DNA from: an uncultured Porphyromonadaceae bacterium
GTDB lineage: Bacteria > Bacteroidota > Bacteroidia > Bacteroidales > Muribaculaceae
DNA: 64,000 nucleotides
NCBI GenBank assembly: GCA_947175545.1
Contig: CAMWNI010000012.1
Span: forward strand, 1-64,000
Direction of reading: 5' to 3'
The position numbers and the translations under genes are program-made. Positions within the stretch are counted from its first letter, which is position 1. Each line of letters begins with the position of its first letter. Shown here piece by piece: positions 8,772-18,106 of the stretch. Under the pieces are notes generated by a model. It was not told the origin of the DNA. It ran no database searches and saw only the letters and a program-made list of their open reading frames with translations.

Positions 8772-9518
8772 TTATCCTTTTTTAGGATATAAGAATCGCG
8801 CCAGTCCGTATATGTATCGGCGGAAACCGGGGCGATGGGTCAGCAGGCGGTCAAACCAACCCAGATGAGGATTGATCAGTTTAACAACGTAGCCCACGTA
8901 GAACATGGCAAATAATGTGCCGGGTCCGACAACTGTCCAAGGCCATACTCCGAAAAAGTAGAATCCGGAAATTACCGCCAGCACTACCAGCGTCGTGTCA
9001 ACTATTATCTTGACAATCGGAAATGGCTTGCCGGTTACTCGGGCAATGGCAACCTGAATACCTTCGCCGGGCATTGTGATTGAACCGCACCGAATCTCTA
9101 TGGCTACGGCACAGCCAAGAATCGTTGCCCCCGTAAATTGCGCAATGATCTGAGCAGAAATTGCCTCATAGGTGGAAAAGTAAGATGTCAGCCACATGTT
9201 GACGTCAAGATGGAATCCGAAGATAAAGCCGATCAACAGCTGAAAAAGCTGGATTGGCTCAAACCTGCGTCGCAACACAAGAACCTGAGCCGTCACCAGA
9301 ATGACATTCATTATATTGGTATAGCCGCCGATTGTCAATCCCGGAGCAAGGCCGGCCTCACCGGCAAGACTGAACGACATGGGGATTGAAGAAATCACAC
9401 CGCTGCCAAGATTGGAACGCACACACAGAGCGACTCCTAATGTCATGAAAAACATTGAGAGCAACAGCAGGATGTGTTGCCAGGCAAATCCGATTAATCT
9501 TTCTTTCCGAATACTCAT
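8772..9518 (-). CDS. YczE/YyaS/YitT-family integral membrane protein
   Basis: A 248-aa hydrophobic protein with about five or six membrane segments. The pattern TLGVALCVRSNLGSGVISS near residues 27-45 and the following GLTIGGYTNIMNV region resemble the YczE/YitT group of uncharacterised membrane proteins. It starts 10 bases after the sodium symporter gene on the same strand and is the last gene of the minus-strand run. No transported substrate is known for these proteins and nothing here suggests one. Confidence 0.7.
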   Translation of the reverse strand: MSIRKERLIGFAWQHILLLLSMFFMTLGVALCVRSNLGSGVISSIPMSFSLAGEAGLAPGLTIGGYTNIMNVILVTAQVLVLRRRFEPIQLFQLLIGFIFGFHLDVNMWLTSYFSTYEAISAQIIAQFTGATILGCAVAIEIRCGSITMPGEGIQVAIARVTGKPFPIVKIIVDTTLVVLAVISGFYFFGVWPWTVVGPGTLFAMFYVGYVVKLINPHLGWFDRLLTHRPGFRRYIYGLARFLYPKKG

Positions 9519-9528
9519 TATTTGGTGC

Positions 9529-10875
9529 TTAGAGGGAGTTAATGAAAATCAGGAGAATGCAGAGAGGAATGATGTAGCGCAGAAGGAAGCGGATGACAGA
9601 GAAAAGCTTGTTGCCGGTCAGGGAGAGTTGTGCCGCTAAACGACTGCGTGGATATGCCCATCCGGCAATAAGCGAGGCGCAGACGCCACCCAAAGGTAGC
9701 AGGACATTAGAGGAGGCGAAGTCAAAGAGGTTAAAGACCGTCAAAGAGCAGATCTTGAAGTTGGCAAGTGGCCCGAAACTCAATGCGCAAAGACCGCCAA
9801 GAGCCATGCTGAGACCGATTACGGCGGCTGAGGCTTTCTTGCGAGACCAGCCGAACTGCTCAGTGCAGAATGATATGGAAATCTCAGACATGGAAATGGT
9901 TGAAGTTAGCGAGGCAATAAAAAGCAGTATGAAAAACAGAGGAGCCAGAATCCGGCCTCCTGCCATTGCTCCGAAAATTGCCGGAAGTGTTTCGAACACA
10001 AGGGTAGGGCCGGCCGTGGGTGACATGCCGAAACTAAACACTGCCGGGAAAATAATTATTCCGGACAGAATCGCCACAAGGGTGTCAAGCGAGGCAATAC
10101 TGACGGCAGTGCGCGGGATGATGGTCGAGTCCTTGAAGTATGAGCCGTAAGTCAACATACACCCCAGACCAATGCTGAGTGAGAAAAACGCCTGGCCCAT
10201 TGCGCTGAGAACAGTCGTTACTGACACTTGTGAGAAATCTACGGCAAACAAGAACCTCAGACCCCGCCCGGCGTCAGGAAGCATCAGCGAGTTGACGCAG
10301 AACACTATCAGAATCAGAAACAACACCGGCATCAGCAAGTTTGAAAGGCTTTCAATGCCTTTACGAACTCCGCGGGCAAGCGCGAAATAGTTAATCAGGA
10401 GAAATAGCCAGGTGAAAAAGAGCGACTTGGCCGGCGACGCGATTGACGAATTAAACAGCGAATGGAGCGTTTCGACGTCGGTTGACTTGAACCCGCGTGA
10501 AAAAGAAATAATCGTATACTCAATAGTCCATCCGGCCACTACCGAGTAGAAACTGAGAATCAATACCGAGGCAACAATGCCCATAACGCCAACCGCACCC
10601 ATTGATTTCCGGCCTGTGAGTGAGGCAAATGTCTTGACGGCATTGGCGCGCGAATCACGCCCCATGGCGAACTCGGCGCAGAGCAGCGGAATACCAACAA
10701 TAGCGATGAAAAACAGATATATCATCAAAAAAGCGCCGCCGCCGTTGGTGCCTGCCTCATAGGGGAAACGCCAAATATTGCCCAGTCCCACGGCCGAACC
10801 GACGGCCGTGGCAATTGCACCAATCCGTGTGGCAAACGCTCCGCGCCTCATCTGATTATGATTGGAACTTGACAT
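9529..10875 (-). CDS. Sodium-dependent neurotransmitter:sodium symporter family transporter
   Basis: A 448-aa LeuT-fold transporter. The first membrane helix shows the family hallmark GSAVGLGNIWRFPYEAG followed by NGGGAF, which form the sodium and substrate site; about 11-12 hydrophobic segments follow. Bacterial members carry amino acids or similar compounds into the cell with Na+; substrate cannot be read from sequence alone. It lies 10 bases downstream of the HAD phosphatase and 10 upstream of the YczE-like gene, so all three are probably cotranscribed. Confidence 0.9.
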   Translation of the reverse strand: MSSSNHNQMRRGAFATRIGAIATAVGSAVGLGNIWRFPYEAGTNGGGAFLMIYLFFIAIVGIPLLCAEFAMGRDSRANAVKTFASLTGRKSMGAVGVMGIVASVLILSFYSVVAGWTIEYTIISFSRGFKSTDVETLHSLFNSSIASPAKSLFFTWLFLLINYFALARGVRKGIESLSNLLMPVLFLILIVFCVNSLMLPDAGRGLRFLFAVDFSQVSVTTVLSAMGQAFFSLSIGLGCMLTYGSYFKDSTIIPRTAVSIASLDTLVAILSGIIIFPAVFSFGMSPTAGPTLVFETLPAIFGAMAGGRILAPLFFILLFIASLTSTISMSEISISFCTEQFGWSRKKASAAVIGLSMALGGLCALSFGPLANFKICSLTVFNLFDFASSNVLLPLGGVCASLIAGWAYPRSRLAAQLSLTGNKLFSVIRFLLRYIIPLCILLIFINSL

Positions 10876-10885
10876 TACGAAAAAG

Positions 10886-11542
10886 TTAGTCGGCTGTGAC
10901 TATACGGATTAGTTCGGAGGGGTCGGAGATGATGTTTTCGGCATAGTACTGGCGCAGTTCGGCGACGGGACGGAAGCCCCATGAGACACCTACGCTTTGG
11001 ACACAGGCCCGACGGGCAGTTTCCATGTCAACGCCGCTGTCACCGACGTAGGTGACTTCAGCTTTCGGAGTTGGTACGTCGCGAAGTATGTCGAAAACAA
11101 TCGAGGGGTCCGGTTTGGCCGGAACGCCCGGACGCATTCCGTGTACGCTTTCAAATGGTAAGCGGGGAAAGAAGTGTCCAATCAGGGCCGAGGTGGCTGA
11201 CTGGTATTTATTGGAGGCAACGGCAAGTTTAAACCCTCTTGAGGCCAGGTTGTCAAGCATGTCTTCTATGCCTGGATAGGGAACAGTGTAGTCCCACAGG
11301 TGTTTGTCGTAATATTCCTGAAAAATATTGCGGATATAAGCTACTGACTCGGGGTCACGGTTTTCAGGCGGCAGAACGCGCTCAAGAAGCCGGCCAACTC
11401 CGTTGCCGACGAAAAAGGGATATGTCGCCAGGTCATGCGTCGGGTAGCCGCATACAGCCAGCGCATGGTTGGCGGCATGGGCCAGGTCTGCGATAGAGTT
11501 TAGCAGAGTGCCGTCAAGGTCAAATATTACGAGTGATTTCAT
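10886..11542 (-). CDS. HAD-family hydrolase, phosphoglycolate phosphatase-like
   Basis: A 218-aa HAD subfamily IA phosphatase. Motif I FDLDGTLLNS (residues 6-15, nucleophile Asp), motif II SNK, motif III lysine in PAKPDPS, and motif IV GDSGVDMETA are all present. The sequence is closest in style to Gph, which removes phosphate from 2-phosphoglycolate formed during DNA repair, but HAD substrate specificity is hard to predict. Lies 26 bases after the TamL-like gene. Confidence 0.85.
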   Translation of the reverse strand: MKSLVIFDLDGTLLNSIADLAHAANHALAVCGYPTHDLATYPFFVGNGVGRLLERVLPPENRDPESVAYIRNIFQEYYDKHLWDYTVPYPGIEDMLDNLASRGFKLAVASNKYQSATSALIGHFFPRLPFESVHGMRPGVPAKPDPSIVFDILRDVPTPKAEVTYVGDSGVDMETARRACVQSVGVSWGFRPVAELRQYYAENIISDPSELIRIVTAD

Positions 11543-11568
11543 TTTCCGGTTTATGTTTTTTGAGGGAA

Positions 11569-13872
11569 TCAGAAGGGATAGCCGACTGAGAAGTGAAAGG
11601 TTGCGTCGCGGTGCCAGTTGGGATGGATAAGGGGCCAGGGTTCCTGATTAATCGCTGGGTTATAGGCTTTCATGCCCAAGTCGAAACGCAGAAGGAAATA
11701 TGTAAAGTCCATTCTTATGCCAAGTCCGTAGGCCCACCCGAGTTCTTTATAGAATGAGCCGAATCGGAACAGTCCGCCCGGCTGATTCTCATATTTGCGT
11801 ATTGTCCAGACGTTGCCGGCGTCGATAAACGCCGCGCCTTCGAGAACCCAGAAGAGCTTGACGCGCGCTTCGAGGTTAAGGTCAATGCGGATGTCGCCAC
11901 ACTGGTTGATGAAATCAGTCACGGAGTTGCGTGCGTCGTAGCGCCCGGGGCCAAGCGTGCGCACGCTCCATCCGCGCACTCCGTTTGCTCCGCCGGCATA
12001 GAAGCGTTTTTCGAATGGAACCATTGATGAATTGCCGTAAGGAACGGCTACTCCTGCACCGACGCGAAATGCCAACGAGGTCCGATGGTTGACTGTATGT
12101 TTAACCATGAAGTCAGCCTCGCCCTTGACGTATTGGGCATACTGAGTGCCGAAAATCTTATATGCGTCGTCATGGCGTCGCTGGCCAATGGCCGACGAGA
12201 TTGCATAGAGAAGGTTGCCGGCGCTTTCAGCAGAAGCACGCACGGTCCATACGTTTCGGGGTTCGCGGCGGATTGACTGTCCGGGCAGGAGAGGCGCAGT
12301 TGAGCGGTTTGTCAGGAAAAATGAATAGCCCATGCGCATGATGAAGTGGTCCTCATAGCTGTAACGCAAAAGCGGATTGCCGGCTGCGACTTCGTCAAGA
12401 AAGTTGATTGTTGAACGAGGCAGGAAGACGTAGTTGACATCAAGAAGGTCAAAGACCCTGCGGTTTGTGTTAGCCCGGTTAGTCCATTTGTAACGCCATC
12501 CTGCTCCTGCGATTATGCGGGTGTACTCGGGACGTTCCTGATAGTTGCCATTCAGCGAGAACTCGGTCGAAGCCAGGACCGTGCGCCGGTAGGAGCGCTT
12601 GATGAACGGCATTGAAAAGTGAGGCAGCGTCACGGCGACTTCTGCGTTCGCCTCTGTATAGTGGTTGTTGATCAGCCCTTCGAGGTTGCCTGACAGGCTT
12701 TCGTATGAGCCATGGCCTTTCAATGTAAGAAGTTCAGATCCGTGAAAAATGTTTCGATGCTGATAAGTCACACCGGCGCCAATTCCAAGGTCTCCCTCCG
12801 AATTTGTGCCTTCCAGTTCAAGAGAGATGCCTTGGAGCGAGTTGCGCTGAAGGCGGATAATCGCGTCCATCTGACCCGGGCCGACCTGCTGCATCTCGAC
12901 GGCAACCGACTTGATGATGCCCAAGCGGGCCAGAGCCTCGTAAGTCAGGTTGAACTGCGAGGCGTTGTAAGGGGCGTCAGGTTCAATAAAATTATTGTTC
13001 CAGAGGGTTTTTGCCGCAATCTGGGTCGATTTCTGATTCCGGTTGCGGATAATGTAGATGTCACGATAAGGAATGGTGTCCGACGGAAGCTCTGTTTTGC
13101 CCTCAGGAGAATAGTCCGGTTCGAAGATTACGCGTCTGATTGTATAGATTTTGTGGGAGTCAACGCCTTTTGGAGACTTCACATACATTGTCAGGGCGGC
13201 ATCGGTTGAGTTGGCGAGAGTGTCGGCCGTGAATGAAATGTGGTCACGCAAGAAGTCATAGTAGCCGTTGCGGCGCATAAGGTCTGTGATTCTTGTGCGT
13301 TCGGCATCAATATTGGTTCGGTCAAGAAGGTCGCCCAGGTGTAGCCCGGAGTTGAGCGAATCCGCTTTGATGACCTGGCCGACGGCGGCATCGGGAATCT
13401 GATAGCTGAGAGAAGCGATGCGGAGCGGCTCGCCCGGGGTCACCGTATAGCACACAGATATTTTACGCCCCTTGCGAAGAGTGTCGGTCTGCACGGACGC
13501 ATGTACATATCCGCGGTTGACCAGAGCCTGGCGGAGTTGCGCAGACGAAGCGTCTGTAAGCCGCTGGTTATAGACCACAGGAGCCTCTCCCAAGTTGCGC
13601 AGCCAACGGTTTACGCGGCGCGAAGTGTCGTTTCCGCTCCAGTTATAAGTATATAGTCTGATAGGAAGAATGCCAAGCGCTCGCGAATTCGGGTGTTGGC
13701 GCAGGTAATTGTTCAAATCGGATGCTCTCGGTAGAGCGTCGCCTTTGTCGTCAATGCGAATCGAGGAGCGGTCAAGCAGATATTGACCCTCAGGAATATG
13801 GAGTGTGGTGGAGCATGCGGCTGATAACAGAAGCCACACGCATAGGAACAGATATTTGCATAGTTTCGCCAT
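11569..13872 (-). CDS. TamL-like outer membrane lipoprotein of the BamA/TamA (Omp85) superfamily
   Basis: 767 aa. A lipoprotein signal ends in LSAAC with Cys20, followed by POTRA-like domains (to about residue 330) and a 16-strand-type Omp85 barrel. Barrel signatures include FYAGGANGVRGW, the VRGW/Y motif of the L6 loop, and the terminal strand ATFHFSVGYPF with the final phenylalanine. Lipidated Omp85 proteins of this build are the TamL group in Bacteroidetes, thought to act with a TamB-like inner-membrane protein in outer-membrane assembly; no tamB lies beside it here. ATG 13872 is chosen over a TTG seven codons earlier because it gives a clean signal peptide. A -7 element sits nine bases upstream. 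Confidence 0.85.
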   Translation of the reverse strand: MAKLCKYLFLCVWLLLSAACSTTLHIPEGQYLLDRSSIRIDDKGDALPRASDLNNYLRQHPNSRALGILPIRLYTYNWSGNDTSRRVNRWLRNLGEAPVVYNQRLTDASSAQLRQALVNRGYVHASVQTDTLRKGRKISVCYTVTPGEPLRIASLSYQIPDAAVGQVIKADSLNSGLHLGDLLDRTNIDAERTRITDLMRRNGYYDFLRDHISFTADTLANSTDAALTMYVKSPKGVDSHKIYTIRRVIFEPDYSPEGKTELPSDTIPYRDIYIIRNRNQKSTQIAAKTLWNNNFIEPDAPYNASQFNLTYEALARLGIIKSVAVEMQQVGPGQMDAIIRLQRNSLQGISLELEGTNSEGDLGIGAGVTYQHRNIFHGSELLTLKGHGSYESLSGNLEGLINNHYTEANAEVAVTLPHFSMPFIKRSYRRTVLASTEFSLNGNYQERPEYTRIIAGAGWRYKWTNRANTNRRVFDLLDVNYVFLPRSTINFLDEVAAGNPLLRYSYEDHFIMRMGYSFFLTNRSTAPLLPGQSIRREPRNVWTVRASAESAGNLLYAISSAIGQRRHDDAYKIFGTQYAQYVKGEADFMVKHTVNHRTSLAFRVGAGVAVPYGNSSMVPFEKRFYAGGANGVRGWSVRTLGPGRYDARNSVTDFINQCGDIRIDLNLEARVKLFWVLEGAAFIDAGNVWTIRKYENQPGGLFRFGSFYKELGWAYGLGIRMDFTYFLLRFDLGMKAYNPAINQEPWPLIHPNWHRDATFHFSVGYPF

Positions 13873-13881
13873 AAATGAGTG

Positions 13882-13889
13882 CAAATTTA
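13882..13889 (-). promoter_or_regulatory. Possible -7 element of the TamL-like gene
   Basis: On the minus strand TAAATTTG lies nine bases before the ATG at 13872, so a transcript would start within about five bases of the start codon. No TTTG is found at -33; the terminator stem occupies that place. Weak support. Confidence 0.4.
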
Positions 13890-13898
13890 ACAATAAAA

Positions 13899-13928
13899 AA
13901 TGAGACGCACGGATTCGGGCGTCTCATT
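13899..13928 (-). terminator. Terminator after the M3 peptidase gene
   Basis: AATGAGACGC (13899-13908) pairs perfectly with 13919-13928 around a 10-base loop; on the minus strand a T-run follows. It lies 15 bases beyond the peptidase stop and separates the DUF5686-TPR-peptidase group from the TamL-like gene. Confidence 0.8.
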
Positions 13929-13943
13929 TTTCTTAAGCAGGCT

Positions 13944-15941
13944 CTAAATTGCATGGTTAACAATGCCGTCGCGGGCGAGGAGGGGTGTAATCTCCGGGTC
14001 GCGGCCACGGAAACGGCGGAAGAGAAGGGCAGGATGTTCAGTGCCGCCTTTTTCAAGGATTTCGCGGCGAAAACTCATTGCGGTTTCTTGGTCAAAGATG
14101 CCGCGTTCGCGGAAGAGGGAGAATGCGTCAGCATCCAGCACTTCAGCCCATTTGTATGAATAATAGCCTGCGGCATAGCCTCCGGCAAAAATATGGCTGA
14201 ACGTCGGCGAAATCAGAGTCCCTTCAACGGCCGGAAAGATGCGAACCGGATTGATTGCCTCGTTTTCGAAGGCAACGGCATCGCTGACGTGAGTCGAGAT
14301 GGAATGCCAGGCCATGTCGAGATAGCCGAAGTTGAGCTGACGCATGCAGGCATAAGCAGCTCCGAAATTAGACGCGGCCTTGAGCCGTTCAATCATTTCG
14401 TCGGGTATCGGCGCTCCGGTTTCGTAATGGCGCGCAAAGGAGCGCAAAAATTTCGGTTCGGTCAGGAAATTTTCATTGAATTGCGATGGAAGTTCAACAA
14501 AATCGCGGAAAACGTTTGTTCCGGCAAGGGATGTGTAGTTTGCGCGCGTCAGCAACGCATGGAGTGCATGGCCGAATTCATGGAGCAGGGTGCTAACCTC
14601 GCCCGGCGTCAGCATCGACGGGACGTCGGCGCCCGGCTTGGTGAAGTTCATGACTATGTTTACCAGCGGACGTGTCGTACCGTCAGCCTCGCGAAACTCG
14701 GTCATCCATGCTCCGGGACTCTTGCGTCCGCTCCGCGGAAAAAAGTCAGTATAGAGCAGACCCAGGACAGACCCGTCGGAGTCTGTTGCTTCGAATGTCC
14801 TGACATCGGAATGATACGTTTCAACATCGGTTCGTTCTGTCAGGCGTATGCCATAGAGCTGTTCGGCCAATGAGAACACTCCGCCGACAACCGCCGAGAG
14901 TTCAAAGTAGGGTCGCATCTCCTCTTCGTCAAAGTCATGGAGCTGCTTGCGGAGACGATTGAAGTGGAATGCGTAGTTCCACGGGGTGATTTCTTCGCCG
15001 GCAAACTCGCGTAATTGGTCCAACTCGTGTTCAAGCGGAGTGGCGTATGCCTTGCGCAACTGTTCGAGCAGGCCCATGACTCCGGCAGGAGTCTGAGCCA
15101 TTGTCCGCTCGAGTTTGAAGTCAGCAAATGTATTGTAGCCGAGCAATCTGGCCATCTCAAGCCGCAGGATTGCAATCTCTTTCAACACCTCGATATTGGA
15201 ATACTGTCCGCTGCGGTTTCGTGAATTGTAAAGCATGTAGAGCTGGCGGCGCAGGTTGTCGAAAGGAGAAAGTCGCATGAAGGTCATGTAGACCGGTTGG
15301 TCAAGGGTCAGCAGATAAGGTGTGTCGGCTCCTTCGGCCCGGGCAGTCTGTTGCGCCTGGTCAAGAAGCCATTGTGGCAAACCCTCGGTCTGACTGGCCT
15401 CGAGAGGGAAGCGATAGGTTGCCAGTTCTTTCTTGACGTTTTGGCTGAAAATGGTTGTCAGTTCGCTCAGACGCGTCGAAATCTCGGCAAATCGCTTGCG
15501 GTCCTCCTCTTGCAGGTTTGCTCCTGAGCGGGTAAATCCGAGATAAGTTTTTTCGAGTAGAGCCTGGCGTTCGGTTGTCAGCTGCGGTTTGGAGTCGAAA
15601 ACAGTCTTAATGCGTTCGAAAAGCGGTCGGTTCAGTGAAATTTTGGTTGAAAAATCGCTTGTTAATGATGAAATCCTCAACGAAGCGTCCATCATTTCCT
15701 CGTTGGCTTCGGCCGACAGAAGCGGATAAAAGACTCCGAGAATCCGGTCAAGTTCTCTGCCGCTTTGCTCAAGAGCCTCAATGGTGTTTTCGAACGTTGG
15801 CTTATCGGGGTTGGACACGATTGCGTCGACCTCGGCGAGCGCATGCGCTATGGCCGTTTCGATTGCGGGAATATAGTCCGCCGTATTTATACGGGAAAAA
15901 GGCGGTGTGTAGAATTCCTCCAAAAGTATATTGTTATTCAT
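13944..15941 (-). CDS. dcp: M3-family metallopeptidase, peptidyl-dipeptidase Dcp-like
   Basis: A 665-aa zinc peptidase that degrades oligopeptides, removing C-terminal dipeptides if it is a true Dcp. The zinc site HEFGH (in LLHEFGHALHALL) and the downstream glutamate in FRDFVELPSQ are plain, and the substrate-binding GGYAAGYYSYKW motif of oligopeptidase A/Dcp follows. No signal peptide, so probably cytoplasmic. Start is ATG at 15941 (MNNNILLEEF), eight bases inside the 3' end of the TPR gene; an in-frame codon 12 bases earlier is also possible. Distinguishing Dcp from oligopeptidase A (PrlC) would need alignment. Confidence 0.88.
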   Translation of the reverse strand: MNNNILLEEFYTPPFSRINTADYIPAIETAIAHALAEVDAIVSNPDKPTFENTIEALEQSGRELDRILGVFYPLLSAEANEEMMDASLRISSLTSDFSTKISLNRPLFERIKTVFDSKPQLTTERQALLEKTYLGFTRSGANLQEEDRKRFAEISTRLSELTTIFSQNVKKELATYRFPLEASQTEGLPQWLLDQAQQTARAEGADTPYLLTLDQPVYMTFMRLSPFDNLRRQLYMLYNSRNRSGQYSNIEVLKEIAILRLEMARLLGYNTFADFKLERTMAQTPAGVMGLLEQLRKAYATPLEHELDQLREFAGEEITPWNYAFHFNRLRKQLHDFDEEEMRPYFELSAVVGGVFSLAEQLYGIRLTERTDVETYHSDVRTFEATDSDGSVLGLLYTDFFPRSGRKSPGAWMTEFREADGTTRPLVNIVMNFTKPGADVPSMLTPGEVSTLLHEFGHALHALLTRANYTSLAGTNVFRDFVELPSQFNENFLTEPKFLRSFARHYETGAPIPDEMIERLKAASNFGAAYACMRQLNFGYLDMAWHSISTHVSDAVAFENEAINPVRIFPAVEGTLISPTFSHIFAGGYAAGYYSYKWAEVLDADAFSLFRERGIFDQETAMSFRREILEKGGTEHPALLFRRFRGRDPEITPLLARDGIVNHAI

Positions 15942-18075
15942 AGAAATCGGCAATAAGAGGGATTAGGGTTATGTCAACTCCGGCGGTCAATAGCAGGTCT
16001 GAATCTGCTCGGAGTGCGTCACGCAGTTTTGAAGGCTCCGGCGAAAAGAGACGGTAAAAGTTAAGCGCCTCACGCATCTGTCCCATTGCCAAGGCCAAAT
16101 GGCCCATGTTCAGATAGTCGGTATGGGTTGGTGTCTCGACGGCCATCAGTCGGTCAAAATACTTGCGCGAGGTTTCAAAATCGCCGTTGATGAACGCACT
16201 CCAGGCAATCGGGCGCAGCGGTTTTGAGGATTTCTCATCCATGAATTCCGCTTTGTAGAAGTTATGGAGGGCTTCATGATAGTTTCCGAGTTCGAGATGG
16301 CAGTAACCGATGTTCAGCGCGTTAGCGGCAGAGTCCGGTTCGATATTCTCAAGCCGGTTGAAGGCGACGAGAGCTTTGTCTGGCATACCGGCGGCGCGGA
16401 AGGCCATTCCCAACTGGTGTAGAGTCCAGGTGGAATCAGGCCGCTCCATATCGGCCTTCTCAAACGCTTCGGCCGCCTCGGCCGGGTGGCCCGTCTTGCG
16501 AAGGGCAAGGCCTATTTTTTGCCATGATTGATGGTCTGGCGTGACGCGCCGGAAAAGCTCTATTGCTTCGTCCCAATGTCCGTGTTTGAAAAAGAATTCA
16601 CCAACGAGACGGAGTTTCTCCTCTTCACGGAAGTCAGCGGCGAGAGCCGGAATCCCGACCGGATTGATAATCCGAGCGAACGGATCAATGAATTCGCCTT
16701 TGCGTCGGAACAGACGGAAGAAACGGTAAAGGTCCTGAACATAGCGGGCAAGCAGGCTACGCCTGGTCTGCTCTTCTGGCATCAGTTCAGCGCCGGCAAG
16801 CTCAGCCAGGTTCACGTTGCTCTGTTCAAGTTGCGACGTGATTGCTTGCTTGTGGACTTCCGGAAGCTGATGGAGAGACAGGATAAATGAGTATTTGTCG
16901 CCGTCACACATCGTCGGGGCCAGACGTACCATTTCGCCCATTGTCAGGTCGTGGCCTAACGTTTCGGCAACTTCGCTGCGTTCCGTTTCAAAGGGGAGAA
17001 ACCAAGCCGACGGATGGTTGAAAAACGCATAGCCTTTCAACATTGAGAAGGCTGAGAAGAACAGGTCTCCGCCGTCGCTTTGCATTTCGGAAAGCTTTTC
17101 GAGTTTCGACCGCAGACCGCTTTTTTCAAGCATTTCTTCCCACTCCGGATTCATTTCAATCGGTTCTTCCGGGTTATTGATCCGTTTATATAGGTCAGGG
17201 CGCAGTTTCATCATTTCCGGAATGATTTCCTGCTGCATCTGACGTGAAATCTTTTCAACGTCGGCGGTGCGAATCAACTGGAGCATGACCATTTCGACAT
17301 CCTTGCTCCAGCGCTCGGTCTGTCGAAGGATTGAAAGCTGCATATCGACGGCAATCGAGTTGGAGCGGCGAGGCCAACGGTCCATCACGAGGACAGCGCC
17401 GACTGTGGCGCGGATTCTGACGGCTATATTCTCAGATTGGGCCGCACGCAGCAGCGTCAGCAGCGTGCGTTCGCTGTAAAACTGAAGCGCATTGAGGGTC
17501 AGAGCGCTGATAATCAGCAAACGGTCGCGCTCAGGAAGGCTATCATCAGCAGCGGCATCCATGAGGACACCGGCATCGTCTGCACTGAGCGGCACCGTAA
17601 CCCATACGCGTTCAAACACGCGGCGTTCAGCGGCTTCAGCCGCAAGCCGACGAGTCTTGACTTCGGCGGCGGGCAGTCCGGCTGTGGAAAATGTCGAAGT
17701 TGCTTCGGCTGTATGTCTGAGTGCCTCGACCAGGGCCGGAATTGATTCGGCCGGACGCAGGCGCTCGGTGCGGGCCGTATTGTAATAAAGCGTTGGAGTG
17801 TCAACAATCTCTTTTTCGCGTATGGCAAGGTCAAGAGCTGAGTAAAGTCGACTGCGTATGTATGAGAGCTGGTCGTTTCGGCTCGGATCGGGGTTCCCGG
17901 TCAGGGCATAATTAATAATGCGGTCATAGTCCTCGCCCACGTGTTCGATTTCCGCACGCAACTCGTTTGCCGCTCCGGGAACCATTGTGCGCAACAGACG
18001 GAGAGCCTCTTTTATCTTATCGTTGCTGACCGCATTCTCAACGGCCTTTCTGTAATCTTCAATATTTCTGTTCAT
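15934..18075 (-). CDS. Large TPR-repeat protein of unknown function
   Basis: 713 aa, no signal peptide. The N-terminal two thirds is a helical region without a family I recognise. From about residue 490 to 690 there are four or five tetratricopeptide repeats, for example GHWDEAIELFRRV, GHPAEAAEAFEKA, GMPDKALVAFNRL and GNYHEALHNFYKA, so it probably holds a protein partner in the cytoplasm. It follows the DUF5686 gene by 31 bases and overlaps the peptidase gene. It could be an assembly or quality-control factor, but that is only context. Confidence 0.8.
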   Translation of the reverse strand: MNRNIEDYRKAVENAVSNDKIKEALRLLRTMVPGAANELRAEIEHVGEDYDRIINYALTGNPDPSRNDQLSYIRSRLYSALDLAIREKEIVDTPTLYYNTARTERLRPAESIPALVEALRHTAEATSTFSTAGLPAAEVKTRRLAAEAAERRVFERVWVTVPLSADDAGVLMDAAADDSLPERDRLLIISALTLNALQFYSERTLLTLLRAAQSENIAVRIRATVGAVLVMDRWPRRSNSIAVDMQLSILRQTERWSKDVEMVMLQLIRTADVEKISRQMQQEIIPEMMKLRPDLYKRINNPEEPIEMNPEWEEMLEKSGLRSKLEKLSEMQSDGGDLFFSAFSMLKGYAFFNHPSAWFLPFETERSEVAETLGHDLTMGEMVRLAPTMCDGDKYSFILSLHQLPEVHKQAITSQLEQSNVNLAELAGAELMPEEQTRRSLLARYVQDLYRFFRLFRRKGEFIDPFARIINPVGIPALAADFREEEKLRLVGEFFFKHGHWDEAIELFRRVTPDHQSWQKIGLALRKTGHPAEAAEAFEKADMERPDSTWTLHQLGMAFRAAGMPDKALVAFNRLENIEPDSAANALNIGYCHLELGNYHEALHNFYKAEFMDEKSSKPLRPIAWSAFINGDFETSRKYFDRLMAVETPTHTDYLNMGHLALAMGQMREALNFYRLFSPEPSKLRDALRADSDLLLTAGVDITLIPLIADFYE

Positions 18076-18106
18076 ATAAACTGAGTCAATAGCAAATTCC
18101 GTGCCA

